Origin: Goekera deserti
GTDB taxonomy: Bacteria > Actinomycetota > Actinomycetes > Mycobacteriales > Geodermatophilaceae
DNA: 64,000 nt
Direction of reading: 5' to 3'
Assembly (NCBI RefSeq): GCF_010685995.1
Contig: NZ_JAAGWK010000021.1
Coordinates: 62,001 to 126,000 of the forward strand
Notes under the pieces: model-generated
The model's database searches: none
The model's input: the letters and a program-made list of their open reading frames with translations, nothing else
What the model was told of the DNA's origin: nothing
Program-made: the position numbers and the translations under genes
Part shown: positions 42,588 to 51,668 of the stretch, piece by piece
How the letters are laid out: the number at the start of each line of letters is the position of its first letter
Position numbering within the stretch: position 1 is the first letter of the stretch

Positions 42588-43544
42588 TCAGGCGGGCTGC
42601 CACCCCAGCGCCCAGCTGCCCGACCACGCGTCGCCGGGTGCGAGCACGACCAGGTCGGTGCCGTCGGCCAGCGCGTTGGGCGGGCAGGTCATCGGCTCGA
42701 CGGCGAGGCTGCGCCGCCGCTGGCCCTCCGGGAGGGTGTCGGCGGAGAAGACCTGCAGCCACGGCCACGCCTGGTCCACCGCCAGGGTCAGCTCGCCCCC
42801 GGGGCCGGCCAGCCGCAGCCGCGCCCAGCCGTCGTCGTCCCGCGTCAGGTCGGTGAGCGCGTCGTCCAGCACCCGGTCGCCGAGCCGCCCGACGTCCCCG
42901 TCGAAGGGGCTGCGGCCGCCGGCGGGCAGCCCGCCGTCGAGGTCCAGCGCGGTGCGGGCCGGCACGTGCAGCGTGGCCTCGCCGAGGTCGCCGTCCGCGC
43001 CGTCGGTGGCCTGGCCGGCGCCGACGTGCAGGTAGGGGTGCATGCCCACGCCGACGGGCGCGTCCTGGTCGCCGAGGTTGCGCACCCGCACCGTCACCCG
43101 CAGCCCGGTGGCGCTCAGGGCATGGTCGACGGCGACGGCGAGACGGAACGGGTAGCCCGGCCGGGGCTCGACCGTGGTGCCGACGGTCACCGCGTCCTCG
43201 GTCGCGGCGAGCACCGCGAACGGCTGCCAGGACAGCAGCCCGTGCATCGCGTTCGGCGAGGAGGGCGAGGCGACGTCCAGCTGCAGGTCGGTGCCCTGCC
43301 AGGACCACCGCCCGTCGCGCAGCCGGTTGGGCCAGGGCAGCAGCAGGCCGCCGCGCCGGCCCTTCGGCACGGCCCCCGCCGGGTAGCCGTCCAGCACCGC
43401 CCAGTCGCCGACGACGAGCTCGCGCAGCCCCCCGCCGCGCAGGGACACCACCAGCCGGGCGTCCCCGGCGCGCAGCTGCACCTCGGTGGGCTCGGCGGCA
43501 GGCCACGCCGGGGACGACGGGCTGGCGGACGGGGACGACGTCAC
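42588..43544 (-). CDS. Aldose 1-epimerase family protein
   Basis: 318 residues of the galactose-mutarotase-like superfamily. Features: LLLPWPNRLRDGRWSW, HGLLSWQPF (catalytic His region), VGVGMHPYLH and a late LAVEPMTCPPNALADG with the acidic base. It interconverts sugar anomers. Start is GTG 43544 with AGGAGG six bases upstream. Confidence 0.88.
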   Translation of the reverse strand: MTSSPSASPSSPAWPAAEPTEVQLRAGDARLVVSLRGGGLRELVVGDWAVLDGYPAGAVPKGRRGGLLLPWPNRLRDGRWSWQGTDLQLDVASPSSPNAMHGLLSWQPFAVLAATEDAVTVGTTVEPRPGYPFRLAVAVDHALSATGLRVTVRVRNLGDQDAPVGVGMHPYLHVGAGQATDGADGDLGEATLHVPARTALDLDGGLPAGGRSPFDGDVGRLGDRVLDDALTDLTRDDDGWARLRLAGPGGELTLAVDQAWPWLQVFSADTLPEGQRRRSLAVEPMTCPPNALADGTDLVVLAPGDAWSGSWALGWQPA

Positions 43545-43724
43545 GGGAGGCCTCCTGGGTGTGCGCCCGACCCGGCAGCGCCGGGGGCCGGACCAGCTCA
43601 CCACAGCGGGCAGGGGTCCGCCCGCGCAGCGGGGACGGGTGTACCGGCCACCTCGTGACGTCCGTCAGTACCGCCCGGCCGGGGTGCTGGACAGACTGGT
43701 CGCACACCGACCGAGGGAGTCCCG

Positions 43725-44159
43725 ATGACCCAGCCAGACCTCCGCGCAGCCGACACCGACCGCGCCCGGGTGGCCGGTGAGCTGGGCCGCTCCCAGGCCG
43801 CCGGCCGGCTCACCGTCGCCGAGTACGACGAGCGGCTGACCCGGGCCTACGCCGCCCGCACCCTGGGCGAGCTGGCCGGGCTCACCGCCGACCTACCGGC
43901 CGACCGGCCCGCCCCGGCGCCGGGTCCCGCCGCGGTCGCGGGCTGTGGCGCCGGGCAGCTGACGAACGCCTGGCGCGGCTGGCTGACCGTGGCCCTGATC
44001 GTGCTGGCCGTCTGGGCGATGTCGTCGCTGGGCACCCGGGACCTGCAGCCGTTCTGGCCCGGCTGGGTGATCGGCCCGTGGGGCGCGGCGCTGCTGGCCC
44101 GCACCCTCACCGGCGGGCACGGCGGCCGGCTGCGGCACCGCGCGCGCACCGCCGGCTGA
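43725..44159 (+). CDS. DUF1707 (SHOCT-like) membrane protein
   Basis: 144 residues. The N-terminal DUF1707 motif (RAADTDRARVAGELGRSQAAGRLTVAEYDERLTRAYAARTLGELAGLTADLP) is followed by two hydrophobic segments (LTVALIVLAVWAMSSL, WPGWVIGPWGAALLARTL). The family is common in actinobacteria with unknown role. Start is ATG 43725 with GAGGGAG upstream. Confidence 0.85.
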   Translation: MTQPDLRAADTDRARVAGELGRSQAAGRLTVAEYDERLTRAYAARTLGELAGLTADLPADRPAPAPGPAAVAGCGAGQLTNAWRGWLTVALIVLAVWAMSSLGTRDLQPFWPGWVIGPWGAALLARTLTGGHGGRLRHRARTAG

Positions 44160-44211
44160 GGCCTCTCGCCGTTCACCCGATCGGGGGACACCGCCCCGGC
44201 GTCCCGGCGGG

Positions 44212-45012
44212 GTGGTCAAGCCGGGCTCCCGGCGTCCCGATGTGGTCGAGGTGACCTGGTTCGCGCGCCGAGTACGAGTGCAGCTGTCCGCCCATCTGGC
44301 CGACGGCGAGTCGGTGGTGACCCACACCGACTGCGCACCGCTGGGCTCCGAGCCGCCCGGTGAGGACGTGCAGCGCACCGCCGTGCTCACCGACCGATCG
44401 CTGTACTACGTGGTGGGCACCCCGCGCGGTGGCGACCAGCAGGTGGTCTCCCTGCCGCTGGCCCGGATGCAGCAGGTGGCGCGGCAGGGCCTGGCGCTGC
44501 TGTCGTTCACCATCGACGACGCCCCGGTGACCTGGGAGCTGCGCAGCCCCACGTTCGCCGCGCGGGCCGAGCGCCAGTTCCGGGTGCACGAGCTGCAGAC
44601 CCACCGCGAGTGGGTCGGGGGGCGCGAGCCGGCCGGCTTCATGTACCGCGCGCACCACGACCTGCTGGCGCGGATGAGCGCCGGGGTCGCCTACCACGAC
44701 GCCGTCGCGGCCCAGCACGAGTACGTGGCCGGCGTGGTCTACGCCGACACGCAGAACCGGGCCGCCGCCCGCGCCGCCGCGCGCCGGCTGCGCCGGGTGC
44801 ACACCCTGCTGTTCGCCGAGCTGCAGCAGCTGCAGGCGGCCCTGCCCACCGCCCCGGCGGCCCAGCACGCGCAGGCCCTGGCGGCCAAGCCGGCCCCGTG
44901 GCCGGAGGACGGCGTCCCCGCCGACGACGGCGGCCCGCTGGACGACGGCGCACCGGCCGGCCAGGCGGCAGCGGACTCCCCCGCCGACCGGCAGGGCTCC
45001 CCCGTCGGCTGA
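44212..45012 (+). CDS. Unrecognised 266-residue protein with PH-like N-terminus
   Basis: Not recognised. The N-terminal 130 residues (GESVVTHTDCAPLG, VLTDRSLYYVVG, VSLPLARMQQVARQGLALLSFTIDD) look like a bacterial PH or GRAM-type beta domain. A helical part with HHDLLARMSAGVAYHDAVAAQHEY and a long Ala/Arg helix follows, then an acidic Pro/Ala tail. No membrane segment. The start is uncertain: GTG 44212, 44242 or 44251 are all in frame. Confidence 0.7.
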   Translation: MVKPGSRRPDVVEVTWFARRVRVQLSAHLADGESVVTHTDCAPLGSEPPGEDVQRTAVLTDRSLYYVVGTPRGGDQQVVSLPLARMQQVARQGLALLSFTIDDAPVTWELRSPTFAARAERQFRVHELQTHREWVGGREPAGFMYRAHHDLLARMSAGVAYHDAVAAQHEYVAGVVYADTQNRAAARAAARRLRRVHTLLFAELQQLQAALPTAPAAQHAQALAAKPAPWPEDGVPADDGGPLDDGAPAGQAAADSPADRQGSPVG

Positions 45013-45040
45013 CCGGGGCCTGGCCGCCGCGCGCGGGCGC

Positions 45041-45523
45041 TCAGTCGTCCGCGGCGTCCGGCGGCAGGTCGCCGGGGGTGAACGGCAGGTAGGCCCACAC
45101 GTGCTTGCGGTCGCCGTCGGTCACCCAGCCGTAGGTGCCGGCCAGCGTCGCGGTGAGCTTGAGCCCCAGCCCGCCCAGCGCCGGGTCCCGGTCCACCGCC
45201 TCGGCCGGCGGCCGGTCGCCGGCGGCATCGGTGACCGACAGCAGCCAGCCCTCGTCGCCCGCGGTGACCGCGGTGCGCACCGGCAGCTCGCCGTGCCGCA
45301 GCGCGTTGGAGGTCAGCTCCTCTACGGCCAGCAGCAGCCGCTCCCCCGACGGCGAGTGCGCCGCGGGGCCCCGCCGGTCGACGTCCAGGCAGTCCCGGAC
45401 CCCGGCCCGGAGGGCGGCGAGCTCCCGCACCGAGGTGACGTCCCAGCGCCACACCGGGCCCTGCACGTCCGGCATCGCGCGCGCCGGCCAAGCGGGTTGC
45501 GGTGCGTGCAGTGGTGATCCCAC
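45041..45523 (-). CDS. RsbW-like ATP-binding anti-sigma regulatory protein
   Basis: 160 residues, third HATPase_c_2 paralogue in the window. N box VEELTSNALRHG, DAAGDRPP box, and glycine motif GGLGLKLTATL after AVDRDPAL. Start is GTG 45523 with GAGGA upstream; ATG at 45475 is possible. It ends 28 bases from the convergent gene at 44212. No sigma factor or antagonist is adjacent. Confidence 0.82.
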   Translation of the reverse strand: MGSPLHAPQPAWPARAMPDVQGPVWRWDVTSVRELAALRAGVRDCLDVDRRGPAAHSPSGERLLLAVEELTSNALRHGELPVRTAVTAGDEGWLLSVTDAAGDRPPAEAVDRDPALGGLGLKLTATLAGTYGWVTDGDRKHVWAYLPFTPGDLPPDAADD

Positions 45524-45665
45524 GGACCTGTCCTCGTCGGTGAACGTGCACCGGTCCAGGCACCGGCCGGTGGTGGAGGGTGGAGGGTACCGGTACGCGC
45601 GTCTCCGGGCCGGCGCGTCGGTGCCGGGACCGCTGGTCGATGGAGACGGGCATGCCCAGGGACGA

Positions 45666-45701
45666 CCAGAGCGCCGGACCCCGAGGGGTCCGGCGCTCTG
45701 G
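45666..45701 (-). terminator. Terminator of tRNA-Leu
   Basis: A 17-base perfect stem with a two-base loop (CCAGAGCGCCGGACCCC and its complement) begins nine bases beyond the tRNA-Leu 3' end on the minus strand. Confidence 0.85.
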
Positions 45702-45709
45702 CCTCACGG

Positions 45710-45792
45710 TGGGCAAGGGGGGAGTTGAACCCCCACGTCCTCTCGGACACACGGACCTGAACCGTGCGCGTCTGCCATTCCGCCACTTGCCC
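45710..45792 (-). tRNA. tRNA-Leu (anticodon CAG)
   Basis: 83 bases on the minus strand. The acceptor stem GGGCAAG pairs with CTTGCCC followed by discriminator A. The D-arm is TGGCGGAATGGCAGACGC, the anticodon loop TTCAGGT gives CAG, a class II variable arm TGTCCGAGAGGACG follows, then the T-arm GGGGGTTCAACTCCCCC. The CCA end is not encoded. Confidence 0.97.
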
Positions 45793-45980
45793 TGGCGAGC
45801 GGCAACGATAGCAGCCACCGGTCGGCACCCCGCGCGGGGGCCCGCCGCAGAGGTCCGGTGGGTCGCGCCCACCGGAGATCGCCCGGGGCGTCGGATGCTC
45901 GCCGACCGGTCGCGGAGCGCCCTCCCGGTTACGATCGGCGGTGGAGCACTGCGAGGCCGACCGAGCGTGGAGGAGCGACT

Positions 45981-46805
45981 GTGGGTGTGCTGCAGCGCTT
46001 CGAGCGGCGTCTCGAGGGCATGGTCGGCCTGGCGTTCGCCCGCGTCTTCAAGGGCAAGGTGCACCCGGCCGAGATCGCCAAGGCCCTCCAGCGGGAGGCC
46101 ACCGAGCAGCGCTCGGTGGTGGGTGAGGGCCGCGTCCTGGCGCCCAACGTGTACGTCGTCCGGCTGGGCACGGTCGACTACGACCACCTGTCCGAGTGGT
46201 CGGACCAGCTGGCCGCCGAGCTCGCCGACATGGTCACCGAGCACATCGAGGCCGAGGGCTTCCAGACCTTCGACGACGTCCGGGTGCAGCTCGAGCTGGC
46301 CGAGGAGCTGCCCACCGGCGTGTTCGAGGTCTCCTCGCACGTCGCCGACCCGGCCCGGCCGCCCGCACCGGCCCGGCCGGACGCCGCCCCGGTGTCCGGG
46401 GTCCGCGGTCCGGGGGCCGGCCGACCCGCACTCCCGCCGCTGCCCCCGCTGCGCGGGCGCTCGGAGAGCGGTGCGCTGCGCCCGCCGGTGGTCGGCCGCG
46501 CCGGTCAGCACCCCGGCGTCACCCACGTGCTGGTCGTCGACGGCCCGGGCACCCGGCACGAGCTCACCACCGGCCGCAACGTGATCGGGCGCGGCACCGA
46601 GGCCGACATCCGGCTGCCGGACACCGGCGTCAGCCGCAAGCACGTGGACATCGAGCTGGAGGGCGGCACCGCCACGGTGGTCGACCTGGGCTCCACCAAC
46701 GGCACCCTGGTGAACGGCCGCCGGGTCGCCCGGCAGCCGCTGGCCGACGGCGACGTCATCCGGATCGGCCACTCGGTGCTGGTCTACCGGCAGGACGGGG
46801 CATGA
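45981..46805 (+). CDS. fhaA: FhaA, FHA-domain protein
   Basis: 274 residues. The N-terminal DUF3662 domain (LQRFERRLEGMVGLAFARVFKGKVHPAEIAKALQREA) is followed by a Pro-rich linker and a C-terminal FHA domain with IGRGTEADIRLPDTGVSRKHVDI and STNGTLVNG, the phosphothreonine-reading residues. In mycobacteria FhaA binds the phosphorylated pseudokinase that regulates peptidoglycan synthesis. Start is GTG 45981 with GGAGGAG six bases upstream. It is first in the seven-gene kinase/cell-wall cluster. Confidence 0.95.
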   Translation: MGVLQRFERRLEGMVGLAFARVFKGKVHPAEIAKALQREATEQRSVVGEGRVLAPNVYVVRLGTVDYDHLSEWSDQLAAELADMVTEHIEAEGFQTFDDVRVQLELAEELPTGVFEVSSHVADPARPPAPARPDAAPVSGVRGPGAGRPALPPLPPLRGRSESGALRPPVVGRAGQHPGVTHVLVVDGPGTRHELTTGRNVIGRGTEADIRLPDTGVSRKHVDIELEGGTATVVDLGSTNGTLVNGRRVARQPLADGDVIRIGHSVLVYRQDGA

Positions 46806-46842
46806 CCCCGGGCCACCGGTCACCGCTCGCCACGGACGTCGC

Positions 46843-47307
46843 GTGACCGCCGAGATCGTGCTGCAGGTCTTCCGCTTCGGGTTCCTGCTCCTGCTGTGGC
46901 TGTTCATCTTCGCCGCCTTCCGGGTGGTGCGGGCCGACCTGTTCGGCGGCCGCACCGGCCGGGTGGCGGCCGTCCCGCCGCGCGCGGCCCCGGCGGCCAA
47001 GCGCAAGGGCCAGCGCGGGCTGCGTACCCTGCTCGTCACGGCCGGGCCGCTGACCGGCACCCGGATCAACCTGGGCGAGCAGGCGATCCTGATCGGGCGG
47101 GCGGACGACTCCACGCTCGTGCTCACCGACGACTTCGCCAGTTCCCGGCACGCCCGGCTGACCAACCGCGGAGGCCAGTGGTACGTGGAGGACCTCGGAT
47201 CGACGAACGGCACGTACCTCGACCAGCAGCGGGTGCAGGGTCCCCTGCTCGTGGCACCCGGCCAGCCCATCCGGATCGGCCAGACCGTCCTGGAACTCCG
47301 CTCGTGA
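46843..47307 (+). CDS. fhaB: FhaB (FipA-associated type), membrane-anchored FHA protein
   Basis: 154 residues. One N-terminal transmembrane helix (FRFGFLLLLWLFIFAAFRVV), a basic linker, then an FHA domain with LIGRADDSTLVLTDDFASSRHARL and GSTNGTYLD. In mycobacteria it is phosphorylated by PknA/PknB and coordinates cell division. Start is GTG 46843, 37 bases after fhaA. Confidence 0.93.
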   Translation: MTAEIVLQVFRFGFLLLLWLFIFAAFRVVRADLFGGRTGRVAAVPPRAAPAAKRKGQRGLRTLLVTAGPLTGTRINLGEQAILIGRADDSTLVLTDDFASSRHARLTNRGGQWYVEDLGSTNGTYLDQQRVQGPLLVAPGQPIRIGQTVLELRS

Positions 47308-47386
47308 GCGGCCCCACCCCCCGGCGCGCAGCCGTCCCCGCACCCCGGACCGCTGCCGCCCAGACACCCGTCAGCGAGGCGCCCGC

Positions 47387-48781
47387 ATGAGCCTCGTCCT
47401 CCGGTACGCCGCCCGCTCCGACCGCGGCCTGATCCGCGGCAGCAACCAGGACTCCGTCTACGCCGGCCCCCGGCTGCTCGCCGTCGCCGACGGCATGGGC
47501 GGCCACGCCGCCGGCGACGTCGCCAGCAAGGTGGTCATCGCCGCCCTGGAGCACCTGGACGACGACTCCCCCTCCGGTGACCTGCTGCAGGCGCTGCGCG
47601 AGGCGGTGTTCGACGGCAGCGAGCACCTGCGCGAGGTGATCCGGGAGTCCCCGCAGCTGGAGGGCATGGGCACCACCCTCACCGCGGTGCTGTTCGCCGG
47701 CGGCCGGCTGGCGCTGTGCCACGTCGGCGACTCCCGCGCCTACCTGGTGCGCGACGGCGAGCTGAACCAGATCACCCACGACGACACGTTCGTGCAGACG
47801 CTGATCGACGACGGCCGGATCACCGAGGAGGAGGCCAACAGCCACCCGCAGCGCTCGCTGCTGCTGCGCGCCCTCAACGGCCAGGACGTCGAGCCGGACC
47901 TGTCGATGCGCGAGGCGCGCCTGGGCGACCGGTACCTGATCTGCTCCGACGGGCTGTCCGGCGTGGTCAGCACCGAGACCCTCGCCGACGCGCTGCGCGA
48001 CCCCGACCCGCAGGCCACCGCCGACCGGCTGATCGAGCTGGCGCTGCGCAGCGGCGGCCCGGACAACATCACCTGCATCGTCGCCGACGTCGTCGAGGAC
48101 GGCGGGCGCGGCAGCTCACCGGTCGACCCCGTCGTCGACGGCGCCGCCGGGGACAACCGCGGCCAGCGCGAGGTCGACCCCCGCTCGGCGGCCGGGCGCG
48201 CGGCGCTGGCCGACCCGCGCCCGTCGAGCACGCCGACGGTGATGACCAACGCCCCGGCGCCGCGCCGCCGCCGGCCGCTGCGCACCGCCCTGGTCGCGCT
48301 GGCCACGGTGATCGCCCTCGGCGCGGCCGCGGTGGGCACCTACCTGTTCGTGATGGACCACTGGTTCGTCGGCGTGACCGAGCAGGCCGAGGGCGAGGAG
48401 GTGGGGGTCTTCCAGGGTCTGGAGGCCTCGTTCCTCGGGTTCGACTTCTTCCGGCTGGAGTCCACCACCGGCCTGCCGACCACCGACCTCACCCAGGCGG
48501 CGCGCACCCGGGTCACCAACGGCATCACCGCCACCGACCGGGACGACGCCGAGCGCATCCTGGCCAACCTGCTCGGGCAGCGCCTGCGGGTCTGCCCCGC
48601 CGACCCGAGCACCGCGACCACCGCGCCCACGACGCCCACGACCACGACGTCGGCACCGACGCCCGGTACCGACGCGACGCCGACCGACCCCGGCGCGGTG
48701 ACCACCACGGCCGCCGCGCCCACCACCACGACGTCGACCCGTACCCAGGAGCCCGGAGTGGACTGCCGGGAGGCGGACTGA
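47387..48781 (+). CDS. pstP: PstP, membrane PP2C-type Ser/Thr phosphatase
   Basis: 464 residues. A cytosolic PP2C domain (1-245) with GLIRGSNQDS, AVADGMGGHAAGD, CHVGDSRAYL, ICSDGLSG and GGPDNITC carrying the metal aspartates, one transmembrane helix (TALVALATVIALGAAAVGTYLFV), and an extracellular domain ending in a Thr/Pro-rich tail. It reverses PknA/PknB phosphorylation. Start is ATG 47387. Its stop overlaps the rodA start by one base. Confidence 0.95.
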   Translation: MSLVLRYAARSDRGLIRGSNQDSVYAGPRLLAVADGMGGHAAGDVASKVVIAALEHLDDDSPSGDLLQALREAVFDGSEHLREVIRESPQLEGMGTTLTAVLFAGGRLALCHVGDSRAYLVRDGELNQITHDDTFVQTLIDDGRITEEEANSHPQRSLLLRALNGQDVEPDLSMREARLGDRYLICSDGLSGVVSTETLADALRDPDPQATADRLIELALRSGGPDNITCIVADVVEDGGRGSSPVDPVVDGAAGDNRGQREVDPRSAAGRAALADPRPSSTPTVMTNAPAPRRRRPLRTALVALATVIALGAAAVGTYLFVMDHWFVGVTEQAEGEEVGVFQGLEASFLGFDFFRLESTTGLPTTDLTQAARTRVTNGITATDRDDAERILANLLGQRLRVCPADPSTATTAPTTPTTTTSAPTPGTDATPTDPGAVTTTAAAPTTTTSTRTQEPGVDCREAD

Positions 48782-50223
48782 TGTCCCCGGCCCAGCCCCC
48801 GGCCCGCGGGCCCGGCACCGACCCCCGGGCCGCTGCTGCCCCCGGCGTGGACGCCCCGCCGAAGCGGCGCAACACCGAGCTGGCCCTGCTGGGCTTCGCC
48901 GTCGTCATCACGATCGCCGGGCAGTGCATCGTCGACATCACCGTCACCGACGCGCTCAGCCCGGAGCTGGCGACCTTCAGCGCCTGGTTCGCCGCGATCT
49001 GGCTGGTCGCGCACCTGGTGGTGCGGAGGATCGCGCCGTACGCCGATCCGCTGATCCTGCCGTGCGTGGCCCTGCTGTCCGGGATCGGCCTGGCCATGAT
49101 CCACCGCCTGGACATCGCCGGTGACCAGATCGGCAGCGCCGCCAGCCGGGAGGACGCCCCCGTCCAGCTGCTGTGGGCCACGGTCGGGCTGGCCCTGTTC
49201 ATCGGTGTGCTGCTGGTCGTGCGCGACCACCGGGTGCTGTCCCGCTACGCGTACACCCTGGCCCTGGTCGGCATCGCGCTGCTGGCGCTGCCCGCGCTGC
49301 TGCCGGACTCCATCTCCGAGGTCAACGGCGCCAAGATCTGGATCCGGGTGGCCGGCTTCTCCATCCAGCCCGGTGAGTTCGCCAAGATCTGCATGATCGT
49401 CTTCTTCGCCGCCTACCTGGTCGACAAGCGCGACGTGCTGGCGCTGGCCAGCCGGCGCGTGCTCGGCCTGGAGCTGCCCCGCGGGCGCGACCTGGGTCCG
49501 GTGCTGGTCGCCTGGGCGCTGTCGATCCTGGTGCTGGTGTTCGAGCGTGACCTGGGCAGCTCGCTGCTGCTGTTCGGCATCTTCGTGGTGATGCTCTACG
49601 TGGCCACCGAGCGGGTCAGCTGGCTGGTGATCGGCCTGGGCCTGTTCGCCGTCGGCGCCACCGCGGCCTACCGCCTGTTCGGCCACGTGCAGGCCCGGGT
49701 CGACGTGTGGCTGGACCCGTTCGCCTACCGCAACGGCGCCGGCTACCAGCTGGTCCAGTCGCTGTTCGGCCTGGGCACCGGCGGGCTGTTCGGCGCCGGC
49801 CTGGGTGGTGGGCGGCCGGACCAGGTGCCCGTGGCCAAGACCGACTTCATCGCCGCCGCCCTCGGTGAGGAGCTGGGCCTGTTCGGGCTGGTCGCGATCA
49901 TCGTGGTGTACCTGCTGCTGGTCGAGCGCGGGCTGCGCACCTCGCTGATCGTGCGCGACGGGTTCGGCAAGCTGCTGGCCGCGGGGCTCGCCTTCGGCGT
50001 CGCCTGGCAGCTGTTCGTCGTCCTGGGCGGGGTGACCGGGCTGCTCCCGCTGACCGGGCTCACCACGCCGTTCGTCGCCTACGGCGGCTCGTCGCTGGTG
50101 GCCAACTTCGCCCTCGTGGCGGTGCTGGTCCGGATCAGCGACGCCGCCCGCCGCCCCGCCGCCCCGCCCGCGCCCGCGCCGCCGCGCCTGGGCGACGCAC
50201 CCACCGAGATCGTGCAGCGGTGA
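48781..50223 (+). CDS. rodA: RodA/FtsW-type SEDS peptidoglycan polymerase
   Basis: 480 residues with about ten transmembrane helices. SEDS landmarks include WIRVAGFSIQPGEFAKICMIVFFAAYL, FERDLGSSLLLFGIF (catalytic Asp region), FAYRNGAGYQLVQSLFGLGTGGLFGAGLG, DFIAAALGEELG and PFVAYGGSSLVANF. Paired with the class B penicillin-binding protein encoded next, as is standard for SEDS-bPBP complexes. Start is ATG 48781 (TGATG overlap with pstP); it overlaps pbpA by four bases. Confidence 0.95.
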   Translation: MSPAQPPARGPGTDPRAAAAPGVDAPPKRRNTELALLGFAVVITIAGQCIVDITVTDALSPELATFSAWFAAIWLVAHLVVRRIAPYADPLILPCVALLSGIGLAMIHRLDIAGDQIGSAASREDAPVQLLWATVGLALFIGVLLVVRDHRVLSRYAYTLALVGIALLALPALLPDSISEVNGAKIWIRVAGFSIQPGEFAKICMIVFFAAYLVDKRDVLALASRRVLGLELPRGRDLGPVLVAWALSILVLVFERDLGSSLLLFGIFVVMLYVATERVSWLVIGLGLFAVGATAAYRLFGHVQARVDVWLDPFAYRNGAGYQLVQSLFGLGTGGLFGAGLGGGRPDQVPVAKTDFIAAALGEELGLFGLVAIIVVYLLLVERGLRTSLIVRDGFGKLLAAGLAFGVAWQLFVVLGGVTGLLPLTGLTTPFVAYGGSSLVANFALVAVLVRISDAARRPAAPPAPAPPRLGDAPTEIVQR

Positions 50224-51668
50224 ACGCCCCGCTGCGCCGGGTGGCCATCAGCGTGCTGGTGCTGTTCACGCTGCTGATCGTCAACGTCAACTACATCCAG
50301 GTCTGGCGCTCCGCCGACCTGCGCGCCGACCCGGGCAACACCCGCGTGCTGTCCGAGGAGTACGACCGGCAGCGCGGCTCCATCGTGGTGGCCGGCAACG
50401 AGATCGCCGTCTCCACCCGCACCGACGACGCGCTCACCTACCTGCGCCAGTACCCGCAGGGCGAGCTGTACGCCGCCGTCACCGGGTACTACTCGCTGCT
50501 CTACTCCTCCTCCGGGCTGGAGCGCACCGAGAACGACGTGCTCACCGGCTCCGACCCGCGGCTGTTCGGCCGGCGCCTGGCCGACCTGTTCACCGGCCGC
50601 GACCTCACCGGCGGCAACGTCGTCCTGACGCTGGACCCGGCCGCGCAGCAGGCCGGCATGGAGGGCCTGGACGGCGTGACCGGCGCGGTCGTCGCCCTGG
50701 AGCCGTCCACCGGCAAGGTGCTGGCACTGGGCAGCACGCCCAGCTACGACCCGACCCTGCTCTCCAGCCACGACCCGGACGCGATCCGGGCCTACGCCGA
50801 CGAGCTCGGCGCCCAGGACCCGGACCCGCGGCTGAACCAGGCGACCAGCGAGATCTACCCGCCCGGCTCGATCTTCAAGGTCATCGTCTCGGCCGCGGCG
50901 CTGGAGGACGGCTACACCCCGCAGACCACCGTGCCCGCCCCCGACGTGCTGACCCTGCCGGGCACCGAGACCCCGCTGAGGAACTTCGGCAACAGCAGCT
51001 GCAACGGCGGCGCCGACCAGAGCCTGATCGACGCGCTGACCATCTCCTGCAACACGGCCTTCGCCCAGCTCGGCATCGACCTGGGCGAGGAGAAGGTGCG
51101 GGACATGGCCGAGGCGTTCGGGATGACCGACGAGACGACCGAGCTGCCCCTGGAGGTCACCGGCAGCACGATGGGCGAGATCGAGAGCGACGCCGCGCTC
51201 GGCCAGGCGTCCATCGGGCAGCGCAACGTGCGGATGACGCCGGTGCAGGCCGCCCTCATCGCCGCCACCGTGGCCAACGGCGGCACCCAGATGAAGCCCT
51301 ACCTGGTCGACCAGATCCAGGCCCCGGACCTCACGGTGGAGGACCAGACCGAGCCGGAGGAGAGCGGCTCGCCGATCTCGGCGGAGACCGCGGACGAGCT
51401 CACCGACATGATGGTCAGCGTCGTGGAGAACGGCAGCGGCCGACGCGCGCAGATCGACGGCGTCGAGGTGGCCGGCAAGACCGGCACCGCGCAGACCGGC
51501 AACGACACCCCCGACCACAACTGGTTCATCGGGTTCGCCCCGGCCGACGACCCGCAGATCGCCGTCGCCGTGTTCGTGGCCAACGGTGGCGGCACCGGCG
51601 GCGACGTGTCCGCCCCGATCGCCCAGCGCGTGATGTCGGCGTACCTGCAGGCCCAGGGCAGCGACTGA
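50220..51668 (+). CDS. pbpA: PbpA, class B penicillin-binding protein
   Basis: 482 residues. A single N-terminal transmembrane helix (VAISVLVLFTLLIVNVNYIQVW), a dimerisation region, then a transpeptidase domain with the active Ser in PPGSIFK (SxxK), SCN in TISCNTAFAQLG (SxN) and KTG in AGKTGTAQ. It cross-links peptidoglycan with RodA. Start is GTG 50220, overlapping the rodA stop (GTGA). Its stop overlaps the pknA ATG by one base. Confidence 0.96.
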   Translation: MNAPLRRVAISVLVLFTLLIVNVNYIQVWRSADLRADPGNTRVLSEEYDRQRGSIVVAGNEIAVSTRTDDALTYLRQYPQGELYAAVTGYYSLLYSSSGLERTENDVLTGSDPRLFGRRLADLFTGRDLTGGNVVLTLDPAAQQAGMEGLDGVTGAVVALEPSTGKVLALGSTPSYDPTLLSSHDPDAIRAYADELGAQDPDPRLNQATSEIYPPGSIFKVIVSAAALEDGYTPQTTVPAPDVLTLPGTETPLRNFGNSSCNGGADQSLIDALTISCNTAFAQLGIDLGEEKVRDMAEAFGMTDETTELPLEVTGSTMGEIESDAALGQASIGQRNVRMTPVQAALIAATVANGGTQMKPYLVDQIQAPDLTVEDQTEPEESGSPISAETADELTDMMVSVVENGSGRRAQIDGVEVAGKTGTAQTGNDTPDHNWFIGFAPADDPQIAVAVFVANGGGTGGDVSAPIAQRVMSAYLQAQGSD